Below, piece after piece: positions 19,157 to 28,326 of a DNA stretch of 64,000 bases. The stretch comes from Thiohalocapsa sp963695445 (GTDB lineage: Bacteria > Pseudomonadota > Gammaproteobacteria > Chromatiales > Chromatiaceae). Both the position numbers and the translations under genes were made by a program. The stretch is from contig CAVOGV010000038.1 of the NCBI GenBank assembly GCA_963695445.1, forward strand, positions 310,001 to 374,000, given 5' to 3'. The notes below the pieces were generated by a model. That model made no database searches. It was not told the origin of the DNA and worked only from the letters and a program-made list of their open reading frames with translations. How positions within the stretch are numbered: position 1 is the first letter of the stretch; each line of letters starts with the position of its first letter.

Positions 19157-19501
19157 GTATTGCAGCCCCACGCCAGCTAAACTGTCTTGAAGGCGGAGCC
19201 TTGACGTGTTCGCCGTGCCGCCAGAGTATGCCAATCCGGCATTCTGCCGGTTCGTGTGCGGCGGGGAAGACCTTGCTGAGTGACGCACCAAAAAAAACGT
19301 CAACGGCAGCGGTTAACACGAAGTCCGCTGTAACGTCAACTGATCATCGGGGAAATCCTGATGCTTAGCTAGGAGAATTGCTGATAAAGTTTCTGCGTAA
19401 CGGCGTACGCATAAGTTGCTTATCCCAAGCGATATCGCCGCCAATCGCTGATCTCTCTAGATCGGCAACTTCAACCACCATCAACAGAACGAGACAACAC
19501 C
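19157..19501. promoter_or_regulatory. Upstream region of rpfF
   Basis: About 345 bases between the decayed gene and rpfF. It is AT-richer than its surroundings in the last 200 bases and presumably holds the rpfF promoter. No -35/-10 pair or Clp/CRP site could be assigned with confidence. Confidence 0.3.
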
Positions 19502-20362
19502 ATGAATGCAGTTACGCCCATCGGCACGATCAACACTCCGACTGTCTCCTATCAGGAAATCACCACGCATGTGGACAAGAAACATCACATTGCTTGGTGT
19601 TATATGCACGAAACGACCGGCCCTTGCTTCACGCCGTCGCTGCTGGAGGAATTGAGGCACTGGTCGCAGAGTTTGTGCAACCAAACAGTCCAGGCAGACA
19701 TCCGCTATCACGTCGTCGCTTCCCAGATTCCCGGGATCTACAACCTCGGCGGCGACCTAAGGCTCTTCCGAGCCCTGATCCAACAAGCCGATCGAGATGG
19801 ACTGCTAGCCTACGGCAAGAAGTGCATCGACGTGTTGTACGCAAATATTGTCCACTTCAATCGCCCGATCACGACGATCTCACTGGTGCAAGGCGACGCC
19901 CTAGGCGGCGGGTTCGAGGGCGCCCTGTCCAGCGATGTGGTGATTGCAGAGAAGGGCGTACACATGGGGTTTCCGGAAATCCTGTTCAATCTTTTTCCGG
20001 GCATGGGTGCCTTCAGCCTCTTGTCGCGCAAGCTCGACGCCAAGCGCGCGGAACGCATGATCTTGAGCGGCAATCTCTACAGCGCCGAAGATCTCCACGA
20101 CATGGGACTAGTGGACGTCCTGGCGGAAAAAGGCGACGGAGAGATGGCGGTCTATGATTACATTCGACGCGAGAATCGGGCGCGCAACGGCTTCCAGGCA
20201 GTGCGCCAGGTCCGCGATGCCATGAACCCCATCAGCTATGAGGAATTGCTGCGAATCGTTGAGATTTGGGTGGAGGCCGCGCTTAAGCTCGAGGCGCGTG
20301 ACCTCAGGATGATAGAGCGCCTGGCTTCCCGGCAGGGGCAGGTCGGCGCCAGGGCCGCCTGA
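19502..20362 (+). CDS. rpfF: DSF synthase (RpfF-type crotonase)
   Basis: A 286-residue crotonase-fold enzyme matching RpfF, which makes cis-2-unsaturated fatty acid signals (diffusible signal factor) from acyl-ACP by dehydration and thioester hydrolysis. Both catalytic glutamates are present: Glu139 in GDALGGGFEGALS and Glu159 in GFPEILFNLFPGMG. Other RpfF signatures include NLGGDLRLF, LSGNLYSAEDLHDMGLVD and EIWVEAALKL. Length equals Xanthomonas RpfF. It converges on rpfC with 139 bases between the stops, as in the Xanthomonas rpf cluster. No rpfB-like acyl-CoA ligase is beside it. The chain preference cannot be read from sequence. Confidence 0.92.
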   Translation: MNAVTPIGTINTPTVSYQEITTHVDKKHHIAWCYMHETTGPCFTPSLLEELRHWSQSLCNQTVQADIRYHVVASQIPGIYNLGGDLRLFRALIQQADRDGLLAYGKKCIDVLYANIVHFNRPITTISLVQGDALGGGFEGALSSDVVIAEKGVHMGFPEILFNLFPGMGAFSLLSRKLDAKRAERMILSGNLYSAEDLHDMGLVDVLAEKGDGEMAVYDYIRRENRARNGFQAVRQVRDAMNPISYEELLRIVEIWVEAALKLEARDLRMIERLASRQGQVGARAA

Positions 20363-20501
20363 TGCATCGGCATCGGCCCAGCGGACTTGATACCAGGGAT
20401 GGCGTCGAGCTGCTCCAGCGGTCGACAGCGTTGCACTATCCGGCATCATCGCGCACAGGGGCGGCGGCCAGAGCAGAACGCCGGGCGTAGCCGCCCGCGG
20501 C

Positions 20502-23081
20502 TCATTGGACCTGGTCGCCGCGAGCGCCGGAGTCGCTCGCCTTGATACGTTCCAAGGCGGTTGCAAGACCTCCCTGCAATACCGCGAGCAGTTCCTGCGC
20601 CCTGGCGGATTCAAGCTCGAACGGTTTGATCGACCGGAAGCGCCCCGCGGCTTCCGACAAACCGACCGCGCCCACCTCGCTCGCACTGCCTTCCAGCGCG
20701 TGCACGGCAGCGCGCAACGCCGGGTAATCGGAAGATGCCAAGGCCTCGGCGATCTCCAGCACCGATCGTTCGGCATCGCGCTGGAACCCGTTGACAAGGT
20801 CCTCAAAAAAGGATCCGTCCTCGCCCAGGCGGCGGAGGGATTCAAGCTTCTCGTGGTCGACCAGAGACGCGTCCAGCGCCGCGCGATTGTTTGCAGACGA
20901 GACCGACCTGGGTGAGACGTCCTCGACCTCGGTGCCGCGTCCAAGTCGGGCGATCGTCTCCAGCAACCGCCGACTCTCCACCGGCTTGGTGAGATAGGCG
21001 TCGATCCCCGCGTCGCGGGACTCATCCATGGCCCAACTGGTAGCGTCGGCGGACAAGATGATCGTGGGGATGCGAGCGCGCGGATTCATGAAGCGCAAGG
21101 CCCGGAATACGTCGAGACCACCATGACCAGGCATATTCTTGTCGAGCACCATCAGGTCAAAGTCGTCGACGCGCTGCTGCAGCAGATCCAGCGCCGCATC
21201 GCCATCCTCGACAACCGTCAACCGATGGCCCGCACGCTCCAGAATCGCCCGCAACACCTGGCGGTTGGTCTCGTTGTCTTCCGCCACCAGCACGTGGAGT
21301 TGTTTGGACTCAGCCGGAGCAAGCCGGCGGTAATACTCGGCCAGAGAGACAACATTCTCCGGCAATGCTCGCAGACTGCGAACCGCGTGCACCGCATTCT
21401 CCAGCTCGTTGCGGCGCAGCGGCAGACCCAGCGCGCCGTGAAAGCCGGGAGACAGCGCGGCGAAGCGCTCGCCAGGAGCCTTCTGCATCAACAAAAAACG
21501 CAGGGTTACGTCGTTCGCCTCGTCCGGAGCACCTCGAAACGCACCGGAATAGGCGTTAAGGTCTCGCTCCAAAACGAACAAGAGGCCGTAGGGCCGCCCA
21601 AGGGTGCACGCCTGTTCCAGGCGTTCATTGATGGCGTCCGGAAGTGTCTCCAGGTCCGCCAGCAGGCCCATCCCGGTGAGCCTATCCCGCACCACCCAAG
21701 CCGCGTGATCGTTGCCCAGCACCAGCGCGGTTTCCCCCACGAGCATCCGCTCCCGGTCGCTGGCATCGCGCTCCACGATGCCAAGCGGCAGCTCCACCCA
21801 GAACAGCGAACCCCGACCAAGTTCGCTGCGCAGGCCGATACGCCCGTCCATGAGATGGGTCAATTCGCGCGCGATTGCGGTACCCAGCCCCGTCCCGCCG
21901 ATACGGCGCACGTCGCTGGAGTTTGCCTGACGGAAGCTTTCGAAGATCCGCTGCTGGTCCTCGGCGGCGATGCCGATCCCGGTATCCTCGACCTCGAATC
22001 GGATTCTGAAGCGACCTTCCTCATGCTGACTGTCCGCCAGTCGCACCCGGATGTCGACCGCCCCCTCTTCCGTGAACTTCATCGCGTTGCCGAGCAGATT
22101 CATCAGGATCTGGCGAATGTGCAGTGCATCACCGCGCAGCGAAAACGGCACGCGCGGATCAAAGCGGTGCGTTAGCGCGATCTGTTTCCGCTCCGCTTGG
22201 GGCGCAAACATGGCCACGGTCTCCGCAACCAGACGATGCAAATCGAAGTCGACCTCTTCGACTGGCAGACGCCCCGCCTCGATGCGCGAGAAATCGAGGA
22301 TATTGTCGATGATGCCCAGCAGGGTCTTTCCGGAATTGTGGATTGTCCTGACGAACTCTTTTTCCTGACGCTCAAGACTGCAATCCATCAACAAATCGCT
22401 CATCCCAATCACACCATTGAGCGGTGTACGCAACTCATGACTCATCTTGGCCAGAAACTGACTCTTCGCGAGACTCGCCTCATTCGCTTGTTGGATGGCG
22501 GCCCGCAGCTTGGTCAACAGGATGGCAACGTAGGCCGGGATCAGAAGCAACACCAAGAGATAGCTGGCACTGAGGAACGGATGTTCGCGCCAATAGTCGG
22601 CGTATATGGCCACGAATCCAAAGCCGATTAGACTGACGCCAGACGCGACGGCCAGATAGTGCGGCCCATAGCGAAAGCCGTTGCCGACGATCACCCAGAG
22701 ATAGACTCCGAGCAACGGTGCGCCCGCCTCCCCAGCAAGCGCAATCGAGACGGTGGTAGCCGATATATCGAGACCGATGCCAACGTAACGTCTAGTTCGC
22801 GACGGTGCTGAACCTCGCCAAACGGCGATCAGCAGCGATGAGGAACCGATGAGGAACAGACCGCTGAACCATGCGATGCTCGACGTCAAAGCGGGCACCG
22901 CGGCGCTGGCGACCGTCGACCACATGTAAAGAATAATCACACCGCCCAGGACGACGCGCACAACCGCTTGTTCGCGCTCGGTTTCCGCGCCTTCAAACGG
23001 GTGCCGTCGCGCCTTGCGCCGAACCCGACGCAAGCACAGCGACAGCAGCCTGCCAAGCCGATGCAGGTCGCTACCCTTCAC
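20502..23081 (-). CDS. rpfC: DSF sensor hybrid histidine kinase (RpfC-type)
   Basis: An 859-residue membrane kinase. The membrane input region (about 30-195) contains WVIVGNGFRYGPHYL, closely matching the DSF-sensing domain of Xanthomonas RpfC. Next come HisKA with the phospho-His (KMSHELRTPLNGVIG), HATPase (NLLGNAMKF, DTGIGIA, GGTGLGTAIA), then about 130 residues of degenerate receiver-like sequence. A true receiver with Asp in VLDKNMPG and an HPt domain (VHALEGSASEVG) follow. In Xanthomonas this protein phosphorylates RpfG and binds RpfF. The GTG at 23081 overlaps the rpfG stop by 11 bases and follows GGGGGA, so translation is probably coupled; ATG 23117 is an alternative. Confidence 0.88.
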   Translation of the reverse strand: MKGSDLHRLGRLLSLCLRRVRRKARRHPFEGAETEREQAVVRVVLGGVIILYMWSTVASAAVPALTSSIAWFSGLFLIGSSSLLIAVWRGSAPSRTRRYVGIGLDISATTVSIALAGEAGAPLLGVYLWVIVGNGFRYGPHYLAVASGVSLIGFGFVAIYADYWREHPFLSASYLLVLLLIPAYVAILLTKLRAAIQQANEASLAKSQFLAKMSHELRTPLNGVIGMSDLLMDCSLERQEKEFVRTIHNSGKTLLGIIDNILDFSRIEAGRLPVEEVDFDLHRLVAETVAMFAPQAERKQIALTHRFDPRVPFSLRGDALHIRQILMNLLGNAMKFTEEGAVDIRVRLADSQHEEGRFRIRFEVEDTGIGIAAEDQQRIFESFRQANSSDVRRIGGTGLGTAIARELTHLMDGRIGLRSELGRGSLFWVELPLGIVERDASDRERMLVGETALVLGNDHAAWVVRDRLTGMGLLADLETLPDAINERLEQACTLGRPYGLLFVLERDLNAYSGAFRGAPDEANDVTLRFLLMQKAPGERFAALSPGFHGALGLPLRRNELENAVHAVRSLRALPENVVSLAEYYRRLAPAESKQLHVLVAEDNETNRQVLRAILERAGHRLTVVEDGDAALDLLQQRVDDFDLMVLDKNMPGHGGLDVFRALRFMNPRARIPTIILSADATSWAMDESRDAGIDAYLTKPVESRRLLETIARLGRGTEVEDVSPRSVSSANNRAALDASLVDHEKLESLRRLGEDGSFFEDLVNGFQRDAERSVLEIAEALASSDYPALRAAVHALEGSASEVGAVGLSEAAGRFRSIKPFELESARAQELLAVLQGGLATALERIKASDSGARGDQVQ

Positions 23082-24207
23082 TCGCCAGAGTCCCCCGTAA
23101 CGGGTCGGCGTCGACATCGTCGCGCAGTGCATCGCGCACACGCTCGATCTCTGGGAGCAACGCGAAAAAGACGTCGACGCAGCGGGGATCGAAATGGCTG
23201 CCGGACAGGCGCCGGAGATGAGCCGTCGCCGCCTCGGTCGACCACGGCGACTTATAGGGGCGGACCGATGTCAAGGCATCAAACACATCCGCCACGGCCA
23301 CGATTCGGGCCGGCAGCGGAATCGCTTCTCCGCTAAGCCCTTCTGGATAGCCACTGCCGTCGAATTTTTCGTGATGATACAAGGCAATGGTGGCGCCCAG
23401 CTGGATATAGCTGGACTGACTGTCGCACAGGATTTCGTAGCCGAGCCGGCTATGCCCGCGCATCACGGCAAGCTCGGACGGCGTGAGCTTGCCGGGTTTC
23501 AACAAAATGTGGTCGGGAATGCCGATCTTGCCGATGTCGTGCATCGGCGACGCGAGTTCAATTGCATCGCATGCCGGTTCGGAAAGTCCGAGGCCTTGCG
23601 CCAGGAGCCGGCAGTATTTGGCGATGCGCATAACATGGTTGCCGGTATGCTCGTCCCTGTACTCCCCAGCCCTGGCCAGACGCAAGAGGGTTTCCTGCTC
23701 CCGCGCCAAAATCTGTTGGGTCGCCACGGCAACCTGATCCTCAAGCCATTTCGCCCGGCTACTGATGATCTGTCGCTGCCGTCGCAATGTGAGCAGATTC
23801 CTGCAGCGGGCCCGACACTCGTGCTGATCGATGGGCCGATTGAGAAAATCCGTGGCTCCCGCGTCGAGCGCTTGGTAACGGATTCGCCGATCCTCCACCA
23901 CGGTCACGACGATGATCGGCACGTCAGCGCAGCGGGGCAGGTCGCGCACATTGCGGATAAAACCGACCCCATCCATTTCTGGCATCACGTAATCCGTGAC
24001 GATGAGGTCGGGCGTGGCTGACCGAATGAATTCCAGCGCGAGTGCGGCACGACCGAACGCAACCACTTCCACGTCCTGATCGATACTACAGATCAGGCGC
24101 TCGAGAATTTTGCGTCCGGCAGTCTGATCATCGACAACGACGACCAGAGACTTGCTACCTGGCGCGATAGGGGTTAAGACCGGCATGTGTGCATGTCTGC
24201 TTGTCAC
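23071..24207 (-). CDS. rpfG: HD-GYP c-di-GMP phosphodiesterase regulator (RpfG-type)
   Basis: A 378-residue response regulator. The receiver (about 18-140) has VVVVDDQ, the phospho-Asp in DLIVTDYVMPEMDG, a Thr in VTVV and the Lys position replaced by Arg (NRPID). A helical linker leads to an HD-GYP domain with HTGNHVMRI, HDIGKIGIPD and KFDGSGYPEGL, all metal ligands and the GYP motif being intact. It should hydrolyse cyclic di-GMP when phosphorylated by RpfC. The first start is GTG 24207; ATG 24186 is possible. Its receiver is nearly identical in pattern to the first receiver of the next upstream gene. Confidence 0.9.
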   Translation of the reverse strand: MTSRHAHMPVLTPIAPGSKSLVVVVDDQTAGRKILERLICSIDQDVEVVAFGRAALALEFIRSATPDLIVTDYVMPEMDGVGFIRNVRDLPRCADVPIIVVTVVEDRRIRYQALDAGATDFLNRPIDQHECRARCRNLLTLRRQRQIISSRAKWLEDQVAVATQQILAREQETLLRLARAGEYRDEHTGNHVMRIAKYCRLLAQGLGLSEPACDAIELASPMHDIGKIGIPDHILLKPGKLTPSELAVMRGHSRLGYEILCDSQSSYIQLGATIALYHHEKFDGSGYPEGLSGEAIPLPARIVAVADVFDALTSVRPYKSPWSTEAATAHLRRLSGSHFDPRCVDVFFALLPEIERVRDALRDDVDADPLRGTLASEG

Positions 24208-24282
24208 GAGCGTGCTTTCATTACTTGCAAATGTAGTCGCCTCGAGCGCAATTGACGAGTCAAGACCGCATGAACCGCGCGC

Positions 24283-25878
24283 TCAGCCGCCCGATGCCTC
24301 CGCACCGATGGTTCGTATCACGTTGAGCAGCGCATCAGCGTCGACTGTCTTATTTAAATAAGCACATGCACCTGCTTCGAGCATGGCCGCCGCGCGATCG
24401 GCCTCGTCGTACATCGACAGCCCAATCACACGCACGCTAGGCCAATTTTGCACGATGCGGCGAGTTGCATCGAGCCCGTTCATCTTGGGCATGGAAAAGT
24501 CCATTAACACGACATCGGGCGTGAGCAACCCCACCTGCTCGATCGCCTCCAGGCCGTCGCAGGCTTCGCCGACGAGCATCAAGCCGGGCTCGTCGAGTAG
24601 CATCGCCGACAGGCCCTGGCGGATCATCTGGTGATCATCGACCACCAGGACGCGAATGCCGACTTCGGTAAACGCGCCATCGACAAAGGTCGACGCAACA
24701 GCCGCGTTGTTGCCACCACCGATGTTGGTGTGCAGACCATCGACATCCGCGATCGCGTCCAGAGGCGCGCAGAGAATCAACCGGAAGCCATCGTCCGGTG
24801 CGCCCTCGATGGCCACGCTGCCACCGAGAAACTCCAGCCTTTCGCGCATCGACAGCAACCCAAAATCCGTCTCCGAGCCGACGGCCTCCGAAAGTGTCGA
24901 ACGATCGAAGCCTGCTGCGCGGGTCTCGATAACGATCTCGAGCCGGCCGTCCTCGCCACGGGAAAGCATCAGCTTGGCATGGGAACAGTTGGCGTGATCG
25001 AGGGTATCGAGCAGCGCCGTCCGGACGACGTCGAACACGACGCTGCGTACATCTTCCGAACGGGGCGACACGCTTCGATCGAGTGCCAAGGCAACGGTTA
25101 AGCCAGAGCGTTCCTGCAGGTTACGGACGAGCCACTCCAGTGCCTCCGGCAACCCGGCCTCGTGCAGGATTGGCGGACTCAGGTCAGCAGTCAGATTACG
25201 CGCAACCTCGATTCCCCGTTGCACCAACTCATGGGCGTCATTCAGTCCCTCCTTTGCCGCGTTAGCCGCCGAATGCTCTTCGAGCCGCCTCCCGGCGCGT
25301 TCGATACTGAACGCCGCCCCCACCAGCAGCTGCTGAAGTTCGTCATGAACGACCATCGCCAGACGCCTACGCTCGCGCTGCTCCGCGACGGTGAGATGCG
25401 AGGTTAGTCGTCTCAACTGCACGCTGCGCCGTCGCAACGCCAGCAGATTACGGCAGCGCGCCTGGCACTCGTAATGATCGATGGGACGGCGCAGAAAGTC
25501 CGTCGCCCCGGCATCGAGCGCCTGATAGAGGATGCGCTTATCCTCCACGATCGTCACGACGATGATGGGCACATCGGCGCACCCCGGAAGCGTTCGCACG
25601 CCACGAATGAAACTGACGCCGTCCATCTCCGGCATCAAGTAGTCGGTAACGATGAGATCTGGTTTGTTGGAGCGCATGAAATCCATTGCTGTCGCGCCGT
25701 CGCCGAATGCAAAGACTTCGAGCGGCATCTCGATGCCGTGAATGACGCGCTCGAGAATCTTCCGCCCAGTAGCCTGGTCGTCCACCACCACCACCAGTGG
25801 CCGATTGGAGTCACGGGCTGGCCGAATACTCGGCCCGTCGGTATCTCCGAGATCGTCACGGACTGCATTGGAGATCAT
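24283..25878 (-). CDS. Receiver-degenerate kinase-receiver protein of the rpf locus
   Basis: A 531-residue soluble protein. Residues about 26-150 form a receiver of the RpfG type (VVVVDDQATGRKILERVI, DLIVTDYLMPEMDG). Next is a NarX/HisKA_3-like dimerisation helix with His (AMVVHDELQQLL) and an HATPase-like domain. Its N box reads ALLDTLDHA (Asp for Asn) and its G1 box ETRAAGFD (no DxGxG), while GLLSMRERLEFLGG is intact. A NarL-type receiver (VLVVDDHQ, VVLMDFSMPKMNG) ends the protein with no DNA-binding HTH. ATP binding is doubtful. ATG 25878 is chosen over TTG 25929. It heads the rpfG-rpfC run, 75 bases before rpfG. Confidence 0.85.
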   Translation of the reverse strand: MISNAVRDDLGDTDGPSIRPARDSNRPLVVVVDDQATGRKILERVIHGIEMPLEVFAFGDGATAMDFMRSNKPDLIVTDYLMPEMDGVSFIRGVRTLPGCADVPIIVVTIVEDKRILYQALDAGATDFLRRPIDHYECQARCRNLLALRRRSVQLRRLTSHLTVAEQRERRRLAMVVHDELQQLLVGAAFSIERAGRRLEEHSAANAAKEGLNDAHELVQRGIEVARNLTADLSPPILHEAGLPEALEWLVRNLQERSGLTVALALDRSVSPRSEDVRSVVFDVVRTALLDTLDHANCSHAKLMLSRGEDGRLEIVIETRAAGFDRSTLSEAVGSETDFGLLSMRERLEFLGGSVAIEGAPDDGFRLILCAPLDAIADVDGLHTNIGGGNNAAVASTFVDGAFTEVGIRVLVVDDHQMIRQGLSAMLLDEPGLMLVGEACDGLEAIEQVGLLTPDVVLMDFSMPKMNGLDATRRIVQNWPSVRVIGLSMYDEADRAAAMLEAGACAYLNKTVDADALLNVIRTIGAEASGG

Positions 25879-26289
25879 GGGTGCTTCGCTGTTGTTATTT
25901 ATGGGTCCGAATGAACCCCCGCCAGCCAACAGGCTTTAAGGACGCTCTGGTTGTTTTGGCCCGCATACGGACTCCCCGGGGTCCAGCAAGGCACTGCTGG
26001 GCTGCACGGCGGGCGGCCCTTGCATCAAGAACTTACGCCCGACCGTGGTCGATGGCAAGCCGAAGTACCCTACAAATCGGCATCGAACCGGGTTCGAACC
26101 GACTTTGGGCATAGCGGCTGGGGCGAATTGTGGTGCTGCCGCGCGGACGCGGCGCAGCAGATGCATTATGCTGCACCCCCGCTCCGGCAACGACAACCGC
26201 AACCAGGACCATGGCACAGGCCCCGACCCACTCATTGGACCAGATGACACAACCGTCTGCGATCAGCCGCCCCCGGAGACCAGACGACC
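25879..26289. promoter_or_regulatory. Divergent intergenic region, rpf operon / terC
   Basis: About 410 bases that must hold promoters for the minus-strand rpf run and the plus-strand terC operon. I looked for the yybP-ykoY manganese riboswitch often found before terC-type genes and did not see its conserved core. Nothing else was recognised. Confidence 0.35.
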
Positions 26290-27069
26290 ATGCATGAGAT
26301 TGCCATCGCCGACGGCGGCTTTTGGCTCTCCGTACTGCAGATCATCGCCATCGACATCCTGCTCGGCGGCGACAACGCCGTCGTCATCGCGCTGGCCTGC
26401 CGGCGCCTGCCGGAGTCGCAGCGCAACCAGGGTATCCTGTGGGGCGTGTTCGGTGCCATCGCGCTGCGTCTGGTGCTCATTTTCTTTGCCTTGCAATTGC
26501 TGGCACTCCCGTTCCTGAAGATCGTCGGCGCCCTGCTACTGCTGTGGATCGGCGTCAAGCTGCTGCAACCAGAGGATGGCGATGGGCACGAAACCACGGA
26601 CGCGCCAAGCCACCTGTTCGGCGCGGTGAAGACCATCATCATCGCCGACGCGGTGATGAGCCTGGACAACGTCGTAGCCGTCGCCGGCGCCGCGAAAGGC
26701 GATATCACCCTGGTGGCCTTTGGTATTGCGGTGAGCATCCCGATCATCGTCTGGGGCAGCAAGCTGGTGCTGATGCTGATGGATCGCTTCCCGATTATCA
26801 TCAGCCTCGGCGGCGCGCTGCTGGGCTGGATCGCCGGCCACATGCTAGTTACGGACGTCGTCATGGCGTCATTGCTGCGCGATGCACCGCACTGGTCCCA
26901 TGTCCTGGCGGGGGGCATCGGGGCGCTGTTCGTGGTGTCGCTGGGCACCCTGCTCGCGCGGCGCCGACTGGCGGAGACCGCCCCGCTGGCAGAGGTCGCA
27001 AGCGGCCATGGCGGTAACCAAACGGCGAAGTTGGCTCGGAACCCGCAGGAGACGGAGCCCCATGCGTAA
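26290..27069 (+). CDS. TerC-family integral membrane protein
   Basis: A 259-residue member of the TerC/YjbE group, inner-membrane proteins with about seven helices linked to metal-ion (chiefly manganese) efflux. The two family signatures are present: DILLGGDNAVVIALACRRLP near residue 20 and DAVMSLDNVVAVAGAA near 120, each with the acidic-Asn pair set in a helix. The cytosolic C-terminal tail is polar. ATG 26290 follows GGAGACC. The stop overlaps the start of the UspA gene, so the two are one operon. Confidence 0.88.
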   Translation: MHEIAIADGGFWLSVLQIIAIDILLGGDNAVVIALACRRLPESQRNQGILWGVFGAIALRLVLIFFALQLLALPFLKIVGALLLLWIGVKLLQPEDGDGHETTDAPSHLFGAVKTIIIADAVMSLDNVVAVAGAAKGDITLVAFGIAVSIPIIVWGSKLVLMLMDRFPIIISLGGALLGWIAGHMLVTDVVMASLLRDAPHWSHVLAGGIGALFVVSLGTLLARRRLAETAPLAEVASGHGGNQTAKLARNPQETEPHA

Positions 27070-27529
27070 GTCTCGCAAGCCGGCCAAGCAAAGGCCCGGC
27101 AAGATGACCAAGGTCCTGCTACCGGTAGACGGCTCCGACTGCTCCGATCGGGCGCTGGACTATCTGATCCAGTTGTCCGCGGCGCAGGGGCCATTCGAGA
27201 TCCATCTGCTGTCGGTGCAGATCCCAATCGAGTCCGGTCACGCCCGCCTGTTCGCCACCGACGCAGAAATCGACGCGTACCATCGCGACGAAGGCATGAA
27301 GGTGCTCAAGCCCTATCTGCAGAAACTCGAGGCCGCCGGTATCGACTACGACTATCATGTGCTGGTCGGACATGTGTCCTTGACCATCGCCCGCTTCGCC
27401 AAGGAACAGAAGTTCGACAAGGTCGTGATGGGTACCCATGGGCGCTCTGGGTTGACCAACCTGCTGATGGGCTCGGTGGCGCAAAACGTGGTGCGGCGGT
27501 TGAAAATCCCCGTCGCGCTGGTCAAGTAG
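27062..27529 (+). CDS. Universal stress protein A family
   Basis: A 155-residue single-domain UspA protein. It has the beta-1 segment KVLLPVDGSDCSDRAL and the ATP-binding motif GTHGRSGLTNLLMGSVA near the C-terminus, so it probably binds ATP. A basic leader of 14 residues precedes the domain. ATG 27062 follows AGGAGACGG and overlaps the terC stop by eight bases, pointing to coupled translation; ATG 27104 would give the domain alone. The role, by family, is stress tolerance of unknown mechanism. Confidence 0.88.
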   Translation: MRKSRKPAKQRPGKMTKVLLPVDGSDCSDRALDYLIQLSAAQGPFEIHLLSVQIPIESGHARLFATDAEIDAYHRDEGMKVLKPYLQKLEAAGIDYDYHVLVGHVSLTIARFAKEQKFDKVVMGTHGRSGLTNLLMGSVAQNVVRRLKIPVALVK

Positions 27530-27607
27530 AACACAGCGGCCGCCTCTGCCGACTCCCAGACCACCACCAAACAGCCGCCAAAAGTCCGCCGGCCACCGAC
27601 CATACCA

Positions 27608-28243
27608 ATGCAGGACAACTCGCCACGGCCCCTCGACCCAAAGCCACTCGATCAGGCCAGCGCCGAGGCCATCGACGCGGTCTACCATCTGTACGACCCA
27701 CCCCTGTGGCTGGTCACCGCTGCTCGGTCACCGGCGTCAGGCGACCGTCGCGGCGGTTGCATCGCCACCTTCGTTGCGCGCGCGTCCATCGTCAAACAAC
27801 TGCCGCGCATGCTCGCGGGCATCGCCCGCCAACATCACACCTGGCAACTGATCGAGGCCAGCGGCCGATTCGCATTGCACCTGCTGCCAGAGAGTGCGCT
27901 CGACCAAGTCTGGCGCTTCGCATTGCAGTCCGGCCACGACACCGACAAATTTGCCGATCGGCCCGACATCCGCACTCCGGACGGCAACCCGCTGATCGAG
28001 ACCGCGCTGTCCTGGCTCGACTGTCGGGTCGAGACCCGCACCAACACCGGTGATCGCAGCCTCTATGTCGCGGCCGTCACGGGCGGCGGCGTCATCAACG
28101 CAAACTCCGGCACCCCGGTCACCGCCGGACGCCTGATGGCCCTCGCGCCACCGGACCGGCGCAACGCGCTCGACCGTCTCTACGCCCGCGATGGCGGCAT
28201 CGACGCACAGGCGATTGAGGCTTGGCGACGAAGCCAGCGATGA
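27608..28243 (+). CDS. Flavin-reductase-like protein
   Basis: A 211-residue protein with the split-barrel flavin reductase fold. Indicators are LYDPPLWLVTAA, GGCIATFVARASIVKQLPRM and FALHLLPE, which match the FMN-binding core, followed by an LDCRVETRT strand. Such proteins hold FMN and act as reductases or sensors; the partner enzyme is unknown. It lies 78 bases after the uspA gene in the same direction and may be cotranscribed. The C-terminal segment (about 165-211) is helical and specific to this protein. Confidence 0.75.
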   Translation: MQDNSPRPLDPKPLDQASAEAIDAVYHLYDPPLWLVTAARSPASGDRRGGCIATFVARASIVKQLPRMLAGIARQHHTWQLIEASGRFALHLLPESALDQVWRFALQSGHDTDKFADRPDIRTPDGNPLIETALSWLDCRVETRTNTGDRSLYVAAVTGGGVINANSGTPVTAGRLMALAPPDRRNALDRLYARDGGIDAQAIEAWRRSQR

Positions 28244-28326
28244 CGCTAGCCCCATCGCAAAGACTAGCCACTCCCATTACGAAAGCGTGGACAGAAATGC
28301 GCACCGCGTGACGGTAAGGGCTCGAA

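Noticed and set aside
21123..22175. 350-codon plus frame opposite rpfC
   Set aside because: Antisense shadow; the kinase motifs on the minus strand are unambiguous.
25879..26289. yybP-ykoY manganese riboswitch before the TerC gene
   Set aside because: Often present at such genes, but the conserved core could not be found by eye on either strand.
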